From Lumbricus terrestris (taxonomy: Eukaryota; Annelida; Clitellata; Crassiclitellata; Lumbricidae), in assembly GCA_949752735.1 (NCBI GenBank), contig OX457047.1, positions 12,837,976 to 12,901,975 of the forward strand: a stretch of 64,000 nt of DNA, in the 5' to 3' direction. Made by a program: the position numbers and the translations under genes. How positions within the stretch are numbered: position 1 is the first letter of the stretch; each line of letters opens with the position of its first letter. The notes beneath the pieces were generated by a model. That model had not been told where the DNA came from. It worked only from the letters and a program-made list of their open reading frames with translations, and ran no database searches. This document shows, one piece after another, positions 52,565-64,000 of the stretch.

Positions 52565-53775
52565 TTATTTTCCAGTGTTACTGCGAACCAGCTTCGCAAT
52601 ACTGAGGCAGCTGAGATCTGTGTCTCGCTCTCTCACAGTCACACTGTCACACAAGAGGTGACACGCCATCTGGTGCAAAGTTTGATCCTGAACCGAATTG
52701 ATACCTGCAATCAAGGCCGTAGCAAGGGGTGTTTTGGGTGTTTGAACACCCCCCGAAATGAAAAATCGAAAAAAATTAATGCATTTACGAGCACATGATG
52801 TAAAATGCATGAAATAAAACAATGAAAACACTCACCGAAATGAAGAATGGTAAAAAATAATTAACTAATTGGTCATATTTTTAAAAGTCATCATTTTTTT
52901 AGAAGGAAAATTGAACACCTTTTTTGAACATTTCGGGTGGATGGCTAAAAAAGTCATCGGCTTTTTTAGAAGGGAAATTGAACACCTTTTTTGAAGATTT
53001 CGGACAAATGACAAAAAAGTCATCAGTTTTTTTAGAAGAAAAATTGAACACGTTTTTTGGAAGATTTCCGACGAATGACTAAAAATGTCATAAATTTTGG
53101 GGAAGGGAATTTGACACCTTTTAAAAATTTCGGACGGATTACTTAAAAAAAAGGTCCTCAGGTTTTCGGTAAGGCAATTTTTTAAACACCCCCCGAAAAA
53201 CAATCCTGGCTACGGCCTTGCCTCAATGTCGCCTTTGCTAGCCTGCCACGGCGCAGTATCATTCGGCTTCAGGCGGTCATCAATGCTGCTGCTCGCCTAG
53301 CCCTGCGATTAATAAGTTCGACCATAATTTCTACCGCGATCCGAGACCAGCTTCAGTGACTTGGAAAAAGCGAGCGCATCAAGTTCAAACTTTGCACTAT
53401 GATGCACAAAATGTCTGAACAACCGCGCACCACCCTACCTCGTGGACAGCATCAGATCGCTGGCAGACGATCCCAGTAGGTCACGTCTGCGGTCGTCCAA
53501 GACCGCCGACGTATCCATCCTTCCAACCAAAACTAAAGCGGGTGATCTAGCCTTTCGGTCGCTAGCCCACGCGCTTGGAACAGTCTTCCAGCATCAATTC
53601 AAGAAATAAAAACTCAATCTGCTTTTAGAAAACAGTTGAAGCTGCACCTGGTTCCGGGCTGTTTGCATTTATGCTGAACTTTGACAATGATATAATTGGG
53701 CTATGTTGGTAAAGCATCCTATAAGTAGCCTGCTACCGACGATGCTATATAAATTGTCTTCATTACAATAGTAAA
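52565..53775 (+). pseudogene. LINE-F C-terminal part, split by a MITE
   Basis: Blocks on the plus strand: SHTVTQEVTRHLVQSLILNR-like, IDTCN up to 52711, then after the MITE NVAFASLPRRSIIRLQAVIN, AAARLALRLIS, ERIKFKLCTMMHK, RTTLPRGQHQIAGRRSQ, SPRAWNSLPASIQEIKTQSA and FRKQLKLHL. The 3' end is GATGCTATATAAATTGTCTT. This is the L2/CR1-like C-terminal region. Stops and the insertion make it non-functional. Confidence 0.82.
52712..53220. mobile_element. 509-bp MITE (CAAGGCCGTAGC family) in LINE-F
   Basis: The ends CAAGGCCGTAGC and GCTACGGCCTTG are perfect inverted repeats. The left flank CCTGCAAT (52704-52711) and right flank CCTCAAT fit an 8-bp duplication that has lost one base. It carries about four of the 67-bp GATGACT-AAAA-AGTCATC units found eleven times in the copy at 35307-36308. 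Confidence 0.85.
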
Positions 53776-55050
53776 CAATCTGAATCTGGGCCTTCCTGGG
53801 GGGGCTTCAGCCCCCCCCTAGCCCCTGATAAATCCGCCCATGGAGACTGGGCATCCATATCGACAATAAGCTGAAGCAATACATGTTGTGAGCGCATTTG
53901 CAGCGGGTCGGTCGAGCCAACACACAACACACGTGGCTTAAGTTTACGAAGTTTTAAAGTTGTCGAAGTTTCCGGTGAAATTATCTCAGTACATCTGCAG
54001 TCCAACTCTTAAACCATCTAGAATATCAATACTCTGCAACAACTAGACCACTTCCTAGAAGACTGACCTGACCTACAGACTACATGTTAGAGATGTCGAT
54101 ACGGCTTAACAATGAGGAGTGACTTTACCTATACTAAGCTATATTGAATAAATTGTCGGAACGACTTATTTCTGTGAAGATTGTGGAGTTTCGGGTCTAC
54201 TCTATGGTCGTCGGCCATTTTGGCCAGCGATTCAAGTCTCTTGTTACTATGATGGATTATTGTGTCTGTGGCAATAGTCACTCAAACATTTCCCGATATT
54301 TGGATTTCTTCTGACGTCGGGTGTGCACCTGTGACTTCTTCAACTCCAATTTGTGAACGTTTGCACGGCAACTCACATCGTAAGTTGTTGGCGTGGACCA
54401 TCACCACCTACGTCCGCCATTGGACGGGTTCATTCGTACAACCTGCAAGGAGTGCAAGGTTGTTTACAACATCATCAACTGGGCCATCTTGCGAATGAGT
54501 GCCTGCATACACGAATGGGACTTGAGAAGGTTGGACGTAGCATTGATCATGTCATCCACTGGGAACCGTGCCGAAGTGGTGCATCGAGTTGTATTGCACC
54601 GCCAGTCACAGTTCTCCGTTCTCGATGCCGCTCGATGGGGAGGGACTCTAAATGCCGCTATGACATCAACATTGAACGAGAAACTGTCGGCTGGACTGTT
54701 CGCGTGTGCATCCAATTTCGTCGCTGGTGGACGTTCCTTTTCGAGTGGCGTTTACCCACAGATGACTCTGTCTGTTGCAGTGACAGTAGCATCGAAGACT
54801 AGAGTATGGGCGCCGCTGTTGGCTGCCAGATTTGTTTTTTATATTTGATTTTTTTATATTTGCTTTTTGTAGTAGATATGGCTGATTTATGGCGCTATAG
54901 AAATTATTAACACAAGTACTCATTACTTTATTACATAATTATTTCTATACTTTATTATTTCCTCTGTGTTTTATTTTACATTCTTTTTCAATGTCCCATT
55001 GTGCGTTTGCAAGTGGAGTATTAAAGACTATACTTACTTACTTACTTACA
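53776..55050. other. Unassigned stretch ending in a LINE-like tail
   Basis: A G/C-run hairpin (TGGGGGGGCTTCAGCCCCCC) lies at 53799-53818. Overlapping plus-strand frames 54353-54802 and 54393-54848 have no domain I recognise. Near 54888, GGCGCTATAGAAATTATTAA resembles a LINE 3' end, and 55022-55048 is a (TTAC)n tail after GTATTAAAGACTATAC. It could be a LINE 3' region of a family I do not know. Confidence 0.35.
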
Positions 55051-56040
55051 ACTTAAAATTCGTGGAGCAAAAATTATGTTACACAACCAGTTTACATTGA
55101 ACTTCACTATAAATGTATATTGCTCAGTGCACCGAATATTCATGCGTTGCAAATAAAAATGGTCAAGTAATTAAAATAAACCCAGATTTTGTCTCAAGGC
55201 AAACCAAAACCCAGACGAAGGCAAGAACCCAGATCTAGTGGAAAAAAACCAGCTGTGTTTATGGCGAGAACGTAGCGCCAAATTATAGGCCCATGTAAGC
55301 CCGTAGGTCTACTACCAAGCACGCGACTCACCCTCTGCCCTGGTTAGGCCCACTTGTATGACTGACCTGGCTACAAAAGTGTCTGGCACCACCACTGAAG
55401 GCATCAACTGACGAACAATCAAAACAAACCAAAAACCAAGCCATGATCAGGTCAATATCCAAAACTTAAGTCTGCTAAGCAGGAAAAGCAGCCTATGACA
55501 TTTGGAGAAGTAACCGCTTAAGCTGTGAATGACAAAAGCGATTAAGCATAAAACAGACAGATAGCAAAAGAGCAGAAAACTCTAGGAACAGCAACTAATA
55601 AAGTCAATTTACCAAGAACCATTCTGGTTTATAAAGAGACTGACCATTCTGGCTTTTAAACAGAAAGAGAAAGATAAGAAATATATAAATAGAGATAGAA
55701 TGTTGAATACTGGGTGCAATTTTAACCTGATTTGCCAGAACAGATTAACAGAGATATTATGAACCGCGCTTCTATACCGACTGTGTGACATATTTGACAA
55801 CAATCATAGTTTGACAATGACTTGCTCCATGTAATTCTGCGAGTTCCCGAAGGTTACATTCCAAATCTTTCAAAACCGCCATATATGTTGAGATCTGTGC
55901 TCTGACGCAAATTGTTGCAATGTACCTTATACACATAAACTAACTGATTATTGTGACGTTAATCACTTACATATAAAATTGCATGAAATTCTGCCGTATA
56001 AGAGACATCTTGGTGCATGAAATACATTCAGTAAATAAAG
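55051..56040. other. Unassigned stretch
   Basis: I see no gene, hairpin or repeat of note in this AT-rich segment. Confidence 0.3.
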
Positions 56041-57190
56041 TAAACTGTTGACCACTTTTGCACCCATATTACTGGAAAACTATTTGTATCAATTCAGAAT
56101 GATTTACATGATAATAAAGTTCACAAAAAGTTGTACAAAATCACCCAATTTTGGAACTCTATGTGCCCCTGTTCCCGAGATAGTGACGGACTCCTACATC
56201 AAGAACATATCATTGGAAAGGTCTGTTCAAGCTCTACTAGACTAAGTCAAAAACATCATTCAATCAGTTGTCGCACATGCCCATACCTGCAGCCGAAGAT
56301 GAGGCAGTTTAGGGGCTGGTCCAACTTTGAAGACTCACATCCCCATAAGATATGTAGTAAGGGGCTCAGATTTGTTACATACAGAGTAAACTATTATGCA
56401 GATAACAGAAATGTAAAATATTTACAATAGCCTTTGCAACCTTCATGGCTACAATGCAATGAATATGGCAAATTTTCGCTCGAAACTGAGTTTTTGACCA
56501 CTTTTGCACCCATATTAATGGAAAACTATTTGTATCAATTCAGAATTATTTACATGATCAAAAGGTTAAAAAAAGTTGAACAAAATCACCGAATTTTGGA
56601 ACTCTATATGCCCCTGTTCCCGAGATAGTGGCCTCTGAACATGTAACTACAGGTTAAACATGTCGCGAATATTGAAATTATTGTTATTTCGACTACTTGC
56701 GATCATGTGACCGACTCATATATCAAGGACATATCATATATCATTGGAAAGGTCTGTTCAAGACTAAGTCAAAAACAGCATTCAATCAGTTGTCCCACAT
56801 GCCCATACCTGCAGCTGAAGATGAGAAGATGAGGCAGTTTAGGGGCCGGTCCAACTTTGAAGACTCATATCGCCATAAGATATGTAGTAAGGGGGTTCAG
56901 ATTTGTTACATATACAGAGTAAACTATATGCAGATTACAGAAATGCAAAATATTTACAATAGCCTTTGTGACCTTCATGGCTACAATGCAATGAATATGG
57001 CAAATTTACGCTCGAAACTGAGTTTTCGACCACTTTTGCACCCGTATTACTGGAAAACTATTTGTATCTTGAAATTCAGAATAATTTACATGATTAGAAA
57101 GTTCGCAAAAAGTTGTACAAAATCACCCAATTTTGGAACTCTATGTGCCCCTGTTCACAAGATAGTGGCCTCCGAACATGTGACCACGCT
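56041..57190. repeat. Three-copy tandem repeat, 450-530-bp unit
   Basis: The unit begins GACCACTTTTGCACCCATAT and continues GGAAAACTATTTGTATCAAT, CACCCAATTTTGGAACTCTA and TGCCCCTGTTCCCGAGATAG. It starts at about 56049, 56496 and 57028. Copies 1 and 2 also share CAATCAGTTGTC.CACATGCC and AAGATATGTAGTAAGGGG. The third copy is truncated. Spacing differs because copy 2 has extra sequence (about 56640-56730). Open frames across it are not conserved between copies. Confidence 0.85.
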
Positions 57191-57828
57191 AAAACGTGTC
57201 GTGAGTGCTTCACACCCTCGCACATCCAGCAGCCATAAAATGCAGAGACATACATGTATATAATTATGTTAGGCTTCTGAAAATTTACATATGATGTACA
57301 AATATATCAGACAACAAAATAGCAAAATTACAGCCAAATCTGAGATGGGTCAGCAACAGGCCCTTGGTGATTTCACGTGGACTGACCCTACTGATACATT
57401 GTACAATGTACATGCATGAAAATTTCCTCTAATCAATCCCGAAAACCTGTGAGCTGGATACCCTACAGGGTGTGGAATATGGATGAAGGATTTGCCTAAT
57501 GCAAAGAAAACCGACCACTCTAATAAAAAAAATTCCACAACAGGCCAAAATTTAGTTGCATGATCATGGGAACCATCATCCGCATCATATCTGGAGCATT
57601 GCCTCTTCAACGATGTTAGCCAGCCATCTAGATTCTGTGCTCTTCTAGAGGCTTCACAGTTAAGAAGACCTTAAACACAGGACCTTGTAGGTCTTAGCAC
57701 TCAGTCCAAGGTCTTAATTGGGTTGAAAATTCATGGCATCACTGAAGGCAGCTTCTGACAGTTGGTGATCACATCCTAAATCGGGAATTAAGGCAGGAAA
57801 TTGTACGGTTATAGGTTACTAGCTGAAT
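57191..57828. other. Unassigned stretch
   Basis: I see no gene or strong repeat. Confidence 0.3.
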
Positions 57829-58660
57829 TACCCGGCATTGCCTGAGAAATATAAGTTTTTGTTCCCAGCCACGCCTGACCCCGTTCCGACTTCGCCATTC
57901 TGACCCTGCCTTCCATTGACCCCGAAATTTCGGTATTTTGCCCGCACGACCTTTTCTGAAAAGTCACTACCATTCACCGCAACGTGCTTTTTTCATAAAT
58001 TGTTCTTTGCCACATAGATAAAGGAAGTTTTTGAAATCTACGCTTCTTTATTCCAATTATTTGCAGTTATATTTGCATTATTTACGTCCATAACATTTTT
58101 TGCTACGCGGTTCGGCCAGATGTGACATACAGATTTGAGCTCAAAATAATGACGATATGAGTTTAGTCAACATACACCGTCTCTAATAATATATCGTTTT
58201 TATAACAGCGAAATTTAAAATTAGGAAAGATTTTTGGATCGCGATCTTTATGTTTTTCTTGTGTGGATCAGAAGAAATAAGCCCAAAATAAACCTCACAA
58301 ATATTTTCGATGGAAGTAAATATCACACGACCTCAAACCGTCATGCCATTGGCTGTAGGACTATGCTAGCCGCAATGGTGTGGATCAACGTGAATGGTTG
58401 CTATGCAATGGTGTGGATCAACGTGAATGGCTTTTGAATCGCTTATCGCGTGGAAGTTAAAATGTTGACATCTCGGGTCATAACTTATAAAGTGAATTGA
58501 CAGCTGAAAATAGTCGCGTTGAACTACAAATTTGGGTAAGAATCAATTGCAAAAATTTTGGTAAAACGAATCGCTGTCATTTCCGAGCAGGCTCTGGGAA
58601 GAAATTCAAAATACATCCATACAAACAGAAGGACAAACTTTCAGACTTAGATTATTAGAT
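57829..58660. repeat. Dispersed-repeat-like segment starting TAGCTGAATTACCCGGC
   Basis: The opening TTACTAGCTGAATTACCCGG and closing ACATCCATACAAACAGAAGG resemble an interspersed repeat common in animal genomes. A 33-bp direct repeat with GCAATGGTGTGGATCAACGT occurs twice at about 58373-58432. No gene. 58661-59427 has nothing firm; 59205-59345 may be the edge of another repeat. Confidence 0.4.
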
Positions 58661-59427
58661 GTGTGATATGTTACTATGAAGTATGAAGTTACAATTTTTC
58701 AGAACAGAACCTCTTGCACTGCTGAGAATGAGTGCTGCTTTGTTGTGTAGATGCCATTGGCAAAGAACAGCTTCTAAAGCTTTTCTCGTCCTTTCATCTA
58801 CACATGACCATCTCAGAGTGATTCAGCACTCCTTCTGCAGGTGCCAGCATTCCTTCCCTTCCAGATGCTTCCAGGTGTATTTATGAATCCATCAAGCCAT
58901 AGCAACCAAAAGCATGACTAACCTGCAATTCGTGTTTGCGTGCTGATGTAGGTCTTTTGCAGAATGCTTTAAGTCTTTTAAGTAGCTGATCAGCCGTGTT
59001 GTACAGACATTCAGCTGAAAAGGCATGAATTTAACACATTCAAGTAACAATCACCTTATACCAGTGTGCTATCTAGACGTCTCTGGGGGGAAGTCCTCCT
59101 CCGGAATGAATTCCTCCAGAAAAATGGCAAGGTGTTATTTCCTCCCAGAAAATCGACTGGTCTTGTGTGCATGCACACATGGACATGCAGAATGAAAGAC
59201 TAAAAAGGAGGTCATCAGTTTTTTTAGTAGCAAAAATGGTATATTTTTCAGATATTTTGACTAAAAAACTTTGTTTAAAAACTTATCAGAAATTTTTTTG
59301 CCGTCCACCCAAAATGAATGTTTTTCCAGCCCCAAAAACCCACACCCCTCCACAAAGCATGGAGACACTGACCTTATACAATAAATCTGGTGAATTGCTC
59401 ACAGCAAGAGGACAATTTATGATTCTA

Positions 59428-60286
59428 GGACGTTTCATCCCCGGACGATTCATCCCCGGACAGTTCATCCCAGACGATTCATCCAGTGGACGTTTCATCC
59501 CCGGACGGTTCATCCCCGGACGGTTCATCCAGTGGACGGTTCATCCAGTGGACGGTTCATCCAGTGGACGTTTCATCCCCGGACGGTTCATCCCCGGACG
59601 GTTCATCCAGTGGACGGTTCATCCAGGGGACGGTTCATCCCCGGACGGTTCATCCAGTGGACGGTTCATCCCCGGACGATTCATCCAGTGGATGGCGACC
59701 AATTTAATTGGACTGTCCAAGCATGGAAAGTGGACTCAAATACACGGGAACTACGAATATTGGAGAAAAAGAGTAAAAACAGAAGGAATAACAGTATGGC
59801 GTTGTTGCAAGCACCAGGCTTTCCACTGTAAAGCACAACTTTTGACAGATGGTGACAACGTTGTCATCGAAGGTCAGACATCAAACCACACTCACAGCGG
59901 TAATGTAGCGACAGCACATGCACGGAAAGCCATCGGCGACATGAAGAAAAAGATGACAGAAACTGTGGCGACACCAAGTTCGTCTTCTTCTCTACACCGT
60001 GTTCTCCGTCGCCATCGTCACTGGATGAATCGTCCGGGGATGAAACGTCCACTGGATGAATCGTCCGGGGATGAACCGTCCACTGGATGAATCGTCCGGG
60101 GATGAACCGTCCACTGGATGAACCGTCCGGGGATGAACCGTCCACTGGATGAATCGTCCGGGGATGAACCGTCCACTGGATGAACCGTCCGGGGATTAAC
60201 CGTCCGGGGATGAAAAGTCCACTGGATGAATCGTCCGAGATGAACTGTCCGGGGATGAATCGTCCGGGGATGAAACGTCCGGATAC
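59428..60286. mobile_element. Foldback element: inverted arrays of a 20-bp repeat around a FLYWCH segment
   Basis: 59428-59695 is an array of units GGACGGTTCATCC followed by CCGGA or AGTGGA; 60020-60286 is the same array inverted (GGATGAACCGTCC). Each arm is about 265 bp with about 13 units. Between them lies a 320-bp unique segment encoding a FLYWCH zinc finger. Long inverted repeats made of short tandem units are typical of foldback-type elements. A link to Mutator-like elements is inference from FLYWCH. Confidence 0.75.
59690..60010 (+). CDS. FLYWCH-type zinc finger, lone domain
   Basis: The segment reads LSKHGKWTQIHGNYEYWRKR, ITVWRCCKHQAFHCKAQLLT and SNHTHSGNVA. W-R-C, C-K-A and H-T-H give the Cys2His2 pattern of a FLYWCH finger. 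The surrounding open frame (59167-60090) also translates both repeat arrays, which are unlikely to be part of a real protein. FLYWCH fingers occur in some Mutator-like transposases and in host DNA-binding proteins. No transposase core follows, so this may be a captured exon or a deletion derivative. Confidence 0.65.
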
Positions 60287-60486
60287 CAGTTCATGTTAAT
60301 CCAATATTGCACTAGACATCTTATCAACACACCAAAAATTACACCGATCTGCATTGGATTTGTTTTGGTGTGGCAGTGCCTTTATGTCTGCTCATGTAAT
60401 CCTGTATATTTGCAAGTGTTCTGCGACTCTACTTTGGCTGTACAGGGGAGTCGTGCTCTACATTCCTCCACTCAGGGGGACTCCTC

Positions 60487-61090
60487 ATTCCCCGAGCATG
60501 ACCTTCTATGATCTGCAACATTTACGTGCCATTCGACGATCTGTTCCCTTGTTCTTCTATGGTTCTTCTGTTCTCGCATTGACTACTGTAACTCATTACT
60601 TATTGGCCTACCAAAATTCTGCCTGGCACCACTCCAATCGATACTTAATGCATCTGCTCGCTGATTGCCCACACCTCCTCTCGTTTCTGTCACATTTAAA
60701 CTTTTATGCTGAACACCTTCATTGGCTACCTGGATAAAGTTCTCTTTCTTTACCTATAAGATGTTTATGGGTCAAGCTCCTCGCTACCTCTGTGATCTTA
60801 TTAGGTGGCCTATCTCAACTATCACTGGATGTTCTCTCCACTCTTTAGACCATCATGACCTTCTTGTACCACGGGCTCGGACTGCTACAGCCCTGCATTG
60901 TGCCTTTGCTTCTGTCGGCCCTTTGTGGAATGGCCTCCATAATTCGTTCTCAGATCTTACCTGGAAGCACTACTGTTTCTGCACGTTTCCTTAATAACTT
61001 TCTTTTTCCAAAGGGATCACCACACTGGAAGCACCTGTGATTAGGTTGTATTGTGAGAGGCGCTTTATAAATCCAAAAATAGTATAGTTT
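60487..61090 (+). pseudogene. LINE-D C-terminal part with ATAGT-type tail
   Basis: In broken frames: FYDLQHLRAIRRSV, LALTTVTHYLLAYQNSAW, EHLHWLPG, GQAPRYLCDLIRWPIS, HDLLVPRARTATALHCAFAS. These match LINE-D at 27.3-28.1 kb. The 3' end GTGAGAGGCGCTTTATAAAT is followed by ATAGTATAG repeats. Dead copy. Confidence 0.82.
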
Positions 61091-61094
61091 GGTA

Positions 61095-61320
61095 TAGTAT
61101 GACCTGCTCTTAGACAGCACCATGCTTTCTCTGTTATTGAACCCATGCTATGGAATGGGCTTCCACTATTTATACGCCTTATGCCTAGGGTATGGTATGC
61201 TCAGATGCATTTTATTGCAGTCTTAAAACAGTACTCTTCAGCCAAGGTTGGGTCGAGAGCGCTCTTGAGCAATAACCTTAAAGGGGTGCTATACAAATCT
61301 CCATAATGAATGAATGAATT
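61095..61320 (+). pseudogene. LINE-G C-terminal fragment
   Basis: One frame reads RQHHAFSVIEPMLWNGLPLF, IRLMPRVWYAQMHFIAVLKQ and LLSNNLKGVLYKSP, the C-terminus of an L2-like LINE. The tail is TGAATGAATGAA. It directly follows the LINE-D tail. Confidence 0.6.
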
Positions 61321-61499
61321 TAAGGAGGCACTCCTGCACACTGAACATTATAGTGGCTCACAATTATTCACAATTTTGTATATAATCATAGTCGAACCAG
61401 CTGCAGCAGTAAAAACCAAAGCAATAGTCACTTAATCACAATTTTTCACTCATCTCATAATAATTTAAATGCTTTTCAAAATTGTGTATTGAACAATTA

Positions 61500-61580
61500 C
61501 TTAACCCTTTACCGGTTCATTTTTAAATTTTAAGCCCGTTTTCAGCGGATATTCTCGGGGCAAATGGGTAAAGGATTAAA
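61500..61580. repeat. About 80-bp inverted-repeat mini-element
   Basis: TTAACCCTTTACC and GGGTAAAGGATTAA are inverted (one mismatch) around a 50-base centre with TTTTAAGCCCG. Probably a very short MITE; target duplication not clear. Confidence 0.5.
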
Positions 61581-61763
61581 GATTTTTGATTTTCCCAGTA
61601 GCAAGAACAAAATTAAAATTTGTTAGCCAGTGTGTTAAGTAGAACACAAAACAAAGTGTCATAACTAGAGCAAAACTTTTAGGATTTGTCTCAAATTTTA
61701 AACACAACAGTGACAATATTTACACAACATCGCCAATTTAAGATTTTCCATCTGCCGCAGGGG

Positions 61764-61836
61764 GGGTAAGGCAGCAGCAGTAGCAGCAGCAGGGGAGGGG
61801 TAAGGCAGCAGCAGTAGCAGCAGCAGCAGCAGGGGA
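61764..61836. repeat. CAG-rich trinucleotide repeats
   Basis: Two blocks of (CAG)n with TAG interruptions (GGCAGCAGCAGTAGCAGCAG) are separated by GGGGAGGGGTAA. Confidence 0.9.
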
Positions 61837-62135
61837 GGAGAGGAAATATGCTGAGCAAGCATGGTGAATAAGTATCAGGGTAAGGTGATGAAGAAGCACA
61901 CCACATAGCAGGGGTTGGAGGAGGGTGGGGAGGGGGAGTGAGCAGGTAGGCAAATCTGCAGCATCAGCAGCATCAGCACAAACAATTACATCAAATAGAA
62001 GAAAAAGCTTGTAATTATCCACATCAAAAGAATTGCCCAGTCAAGTGCGACGATTCCTAGACCACTGATTCAGCTTCAGCAGTCATTAGTGAGGGTATCG
62101 ATTAAATTACAGCAGGTGGTCCAGAAAATGGTTAT

Positions 62136-62277
62136 GGGCCAAAAGCAATTGTCATAAAACCATGGATGGGCCAAAGCAATGGTCATAAAACTGTTGATGG
62201 GCCAAGAGCAATGGTCATAAAACCATCGATGGGCCAAAAGCAATGGTCATAAAACCATCGATGGGCCAAGAGCAATA
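62136..62277. repeat. Tandem repeat, 32-bp unit, about 4.5 copies
   Basis: Unit GGGCCAAAAGCAATGGTCAT followed by AAAACCATCGAT, repeated with few changes. Confidence 0.9.
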
Positions 62278-62278
62278 A

Positions 62279-63400
62279 TTGCTATCTACTTGTAGTAGTG
62301 CAGTAGCTGTCCCGGGAGACACTCAGCGCAACTGTGGCCGCCTAGCAGTCGAAACCTTGATTCGGGCATATGTACTGGAGGAGAGCGTTTTTCGTTCCCA
62401 TATTCATGACATCGATAACCATACGGTGCGTCTGATTGAAGAGTGGCAGCTGTCTGATCATCGACTGGACCATCAAACACAAGTGTCTATATCCACGGTC
62501 ATGTGTTCGTGAAGAAAAATGACATTTTGAACACCATAAGTGACCCATTTTTACAAAAGCAGTCGCTTCCCGGATTATGTCATCAGGTAGAAAATGACCA
62601 AAAATGATGGAAAATCTTAAATTGGCCGTAATTGACATGAACGCAAAAACAGGTTAAAAAATATATATTCAATAGAAATGACATATAAAATGCTTGTTTA
62701 GACGTATCTAAATGTGTAAAAATTAATTTTTACTAAGAGCCCTGAATCTGCATCGAGATGGAAAGTCAGAATTTAAGTCAAAATTAGCTACTTTTGTTGC
62801 GATATTAAATTATGTTACAGGTCGAATCGAAAAGCATGACTGGTCTCGTTTTGAACAAGGAAATCCCCTTTTCCTGTTCTATTAATAAAATATGACCGTC
62901 TTGCACAGAGATTGGCCCAAAATAGATCGACTAACAGAAACAAATTCAAATAGCGCTAGAAGATCGGCACTTGACCAAATCTTGAGCCGTGGTTGGCTGA
63001 ACGATTGACGGTCGCATGGCCTCGCGTGCTTTGAGGTCGGGAAACGGGATGAATCGTTTATTTTCTTCGCTTTCCGCTTAAATAACTTAATCTTCAAAAT
63101 GGGGGAAAAAATTAATTTGTAGAGTATATTTGTAATTGTCAAAGCTACGCGGCGGCCAAATTGTATTTAAATCGGTTAAATAGAAATAGCCGTTTCATAT
63201 GAGAATGTCAATAATTATATCGCTAAACTTTACACGTGATTTTCTCATCTAACAGTTTATGTAATATGTATACCATCGAATTTAAAATTCTGTAACTCCT
63301 GTTATATGTGAGATATAGAAAACCGCAAACAGTTTCGAAAGGAAAATGAAGCATCTACAGGAAATTGCTAAAAAGTGAAAAAATTTAATTAGGGACTTCC
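62279..63400. other. Unassigned stretch
   Basis: A 77-codon plus-strand frame (62279-62512; GRLAVETLIRAYVLEESVFR) and an overlapping minus-strand frame (62342-62638) show no domain I know. Neither has support beyond being open. The rest is AT-rich. Confidence 0.3.
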
Positions 63401-63494
63401 GACTGGTTTTGTGGCATTTGGTCACATATATAGCTGAATTTTACTTCCTTTCAGCTTTTGTATATTGGAGTTGCATTTTTCGGTGCTGTGTTTG

Positions 63495-64000
63495 CTTCAG
63501 ACAAATCCTAACAGTTTTGACCGAGTTACGACACTTTGTTTCGTGTTCTACTTTTCATCTGGACACAATGTATAATCATTGCACTAACTGCCCACTGACC
63601 AAAGGATCCATTTCAAAGTCTGTCTTACAGACTCTTCATGTGTTACTGTGTGCAGAGTACTATATTTTAACCAACCAACCTGCCTCTGTTCCATGCTTAC
63701 CCATCACAAAAATAAATATTTCTCAGACGCTCATAAATTTGACAAAGTCACGAATATTTCTAATTGGTTTTAGAATCTTGTGTTGCTTCGTTTAAAATTT
63801 CAGACAAATCCTAAAAGTTTTGACCGAGTTATGACACTTTGTTTCGTGTTCTACTTTTCATCTGGACACAATGTATAATCATTGCAAACTGCCCACTGAC
63901 CAAAGGATCCATTTCAAATTCTGTCTTACAGACTCTTAATGTGTTACTGTGTGCAGAGTACTATATTTTAACCGGCCAACCTGCCTCTGTTCCATGCTTA
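63495..64000. repeat. Direct repeat, 306-bp period, runs off the window
   Basis: 63495-63705 (TTTTGACCGAGTTACGACAC to CTGTTCCATGCTTA) recurs at 63801-64000 with few changes, including a 2-base-scale indel at CATTGCA(CTA)AACTGCC. At least two tandem units; the second is cut by the end of the window. The 128-codon frame at 63409-63795 lies in the first unit and is not preserved in the second, so I do not call it a gene. Confidence 0.85.

Noticed and set aside
54353..54848. Two overlapping ~150-codon plus-strand frames as a gene
   Set aside because: Both frames are open over the same bases, neither has a recognisable domain, and a LINE-like 3' end follows.
63409..63795. 128-codon open frame
   Set aside because: It lies in one unit of a direct repeat and is not kept open in the second unit.

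Overview
The window looks like nuclear DNA of an invertebrate animal, probably marine. It has AT-rich intergenic sequence, many microsatellites, animal-type non-LTR retrotransposons, hAT-type DNA transposons, a tRNA-derived SINE, and one gene with consensus GT-AG introns. I cannot name the species. I found no single-copy host gene. Almost every protein-like stretch belongs to a mobile element, usually 5'-truncated, frameshifted or interrupted. LINE family letters A to G and R below are local labels for this window only.

Layout. 1-15.4 kb holds LINE-B remnants, a 1.4-kb hAT-like element (1511-2913), a SINE (about 2960-3270), LINE-A and LINE-C fragments, small 8-bp-TSD elements and two foldback elements. 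15.9-18.7 kb is a three-level nest: a 165-bp MITE, inside it a hAT with a broken transposase gene, and inside that a LINE-A copy. 18.9-21.2 kb is an inverted-repeat element carrying a tandem array with TGACGTCA octamers and a 68-bp-arm palindrome. 22.6-24.8 kb is one inverted-repeat element nested in another. 25.1-26.7 kb is the best LINE-C copy, itself broken by a small MITE. 27.0-32.3 kb holds two more inverted-repeat elements, one hosting a LINE-D copy. 34.4-39.5 kb has two head-to-tail copies of a retrotransposon (LINE-R) encoding reverse transcriptase plus a PD-(D/E)XK-like endonuclease, bounded by (TAA)n tracts.

The centrepiece is 41668-50083, an 8416-bp element with long terminal inverted repeats, AG...CT ends and a perfect 6-bp target duplication (CGTAGT). 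It sits in the open reading frame of a LINE-E copy, and removing it restores that frame exactly. Ends and duplication are Polinton/Maverick-like, but the only gene I can see is an intron-containing family-B DNA polymerase with zinc-finger and endonuclease VII-like domains, broken by one in-frame TGA. No integrase, packaging ATPase, protease or capsid gene is visible.

To the right lie the rest of the host LINE-E copy (with another MITE), a LINE-F copy split by a MITE, a three-copy tandem array (about 56.0-57.2 kb), a FLYWCH zinc-finger segment bracketed by inverted arrays of a 20-bp repeat (59.4-60.3 kb), more LINE tails, minisatellites and a 306-bp direct repeat that runs off the end. The elements do not form a pathway. 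What links them is nesting order and parasitism: the SINE shares a 3' hairpin with LINE-C, and LINE-R sits in (TAA)n tracts, at least one of which is another LINE's tail.
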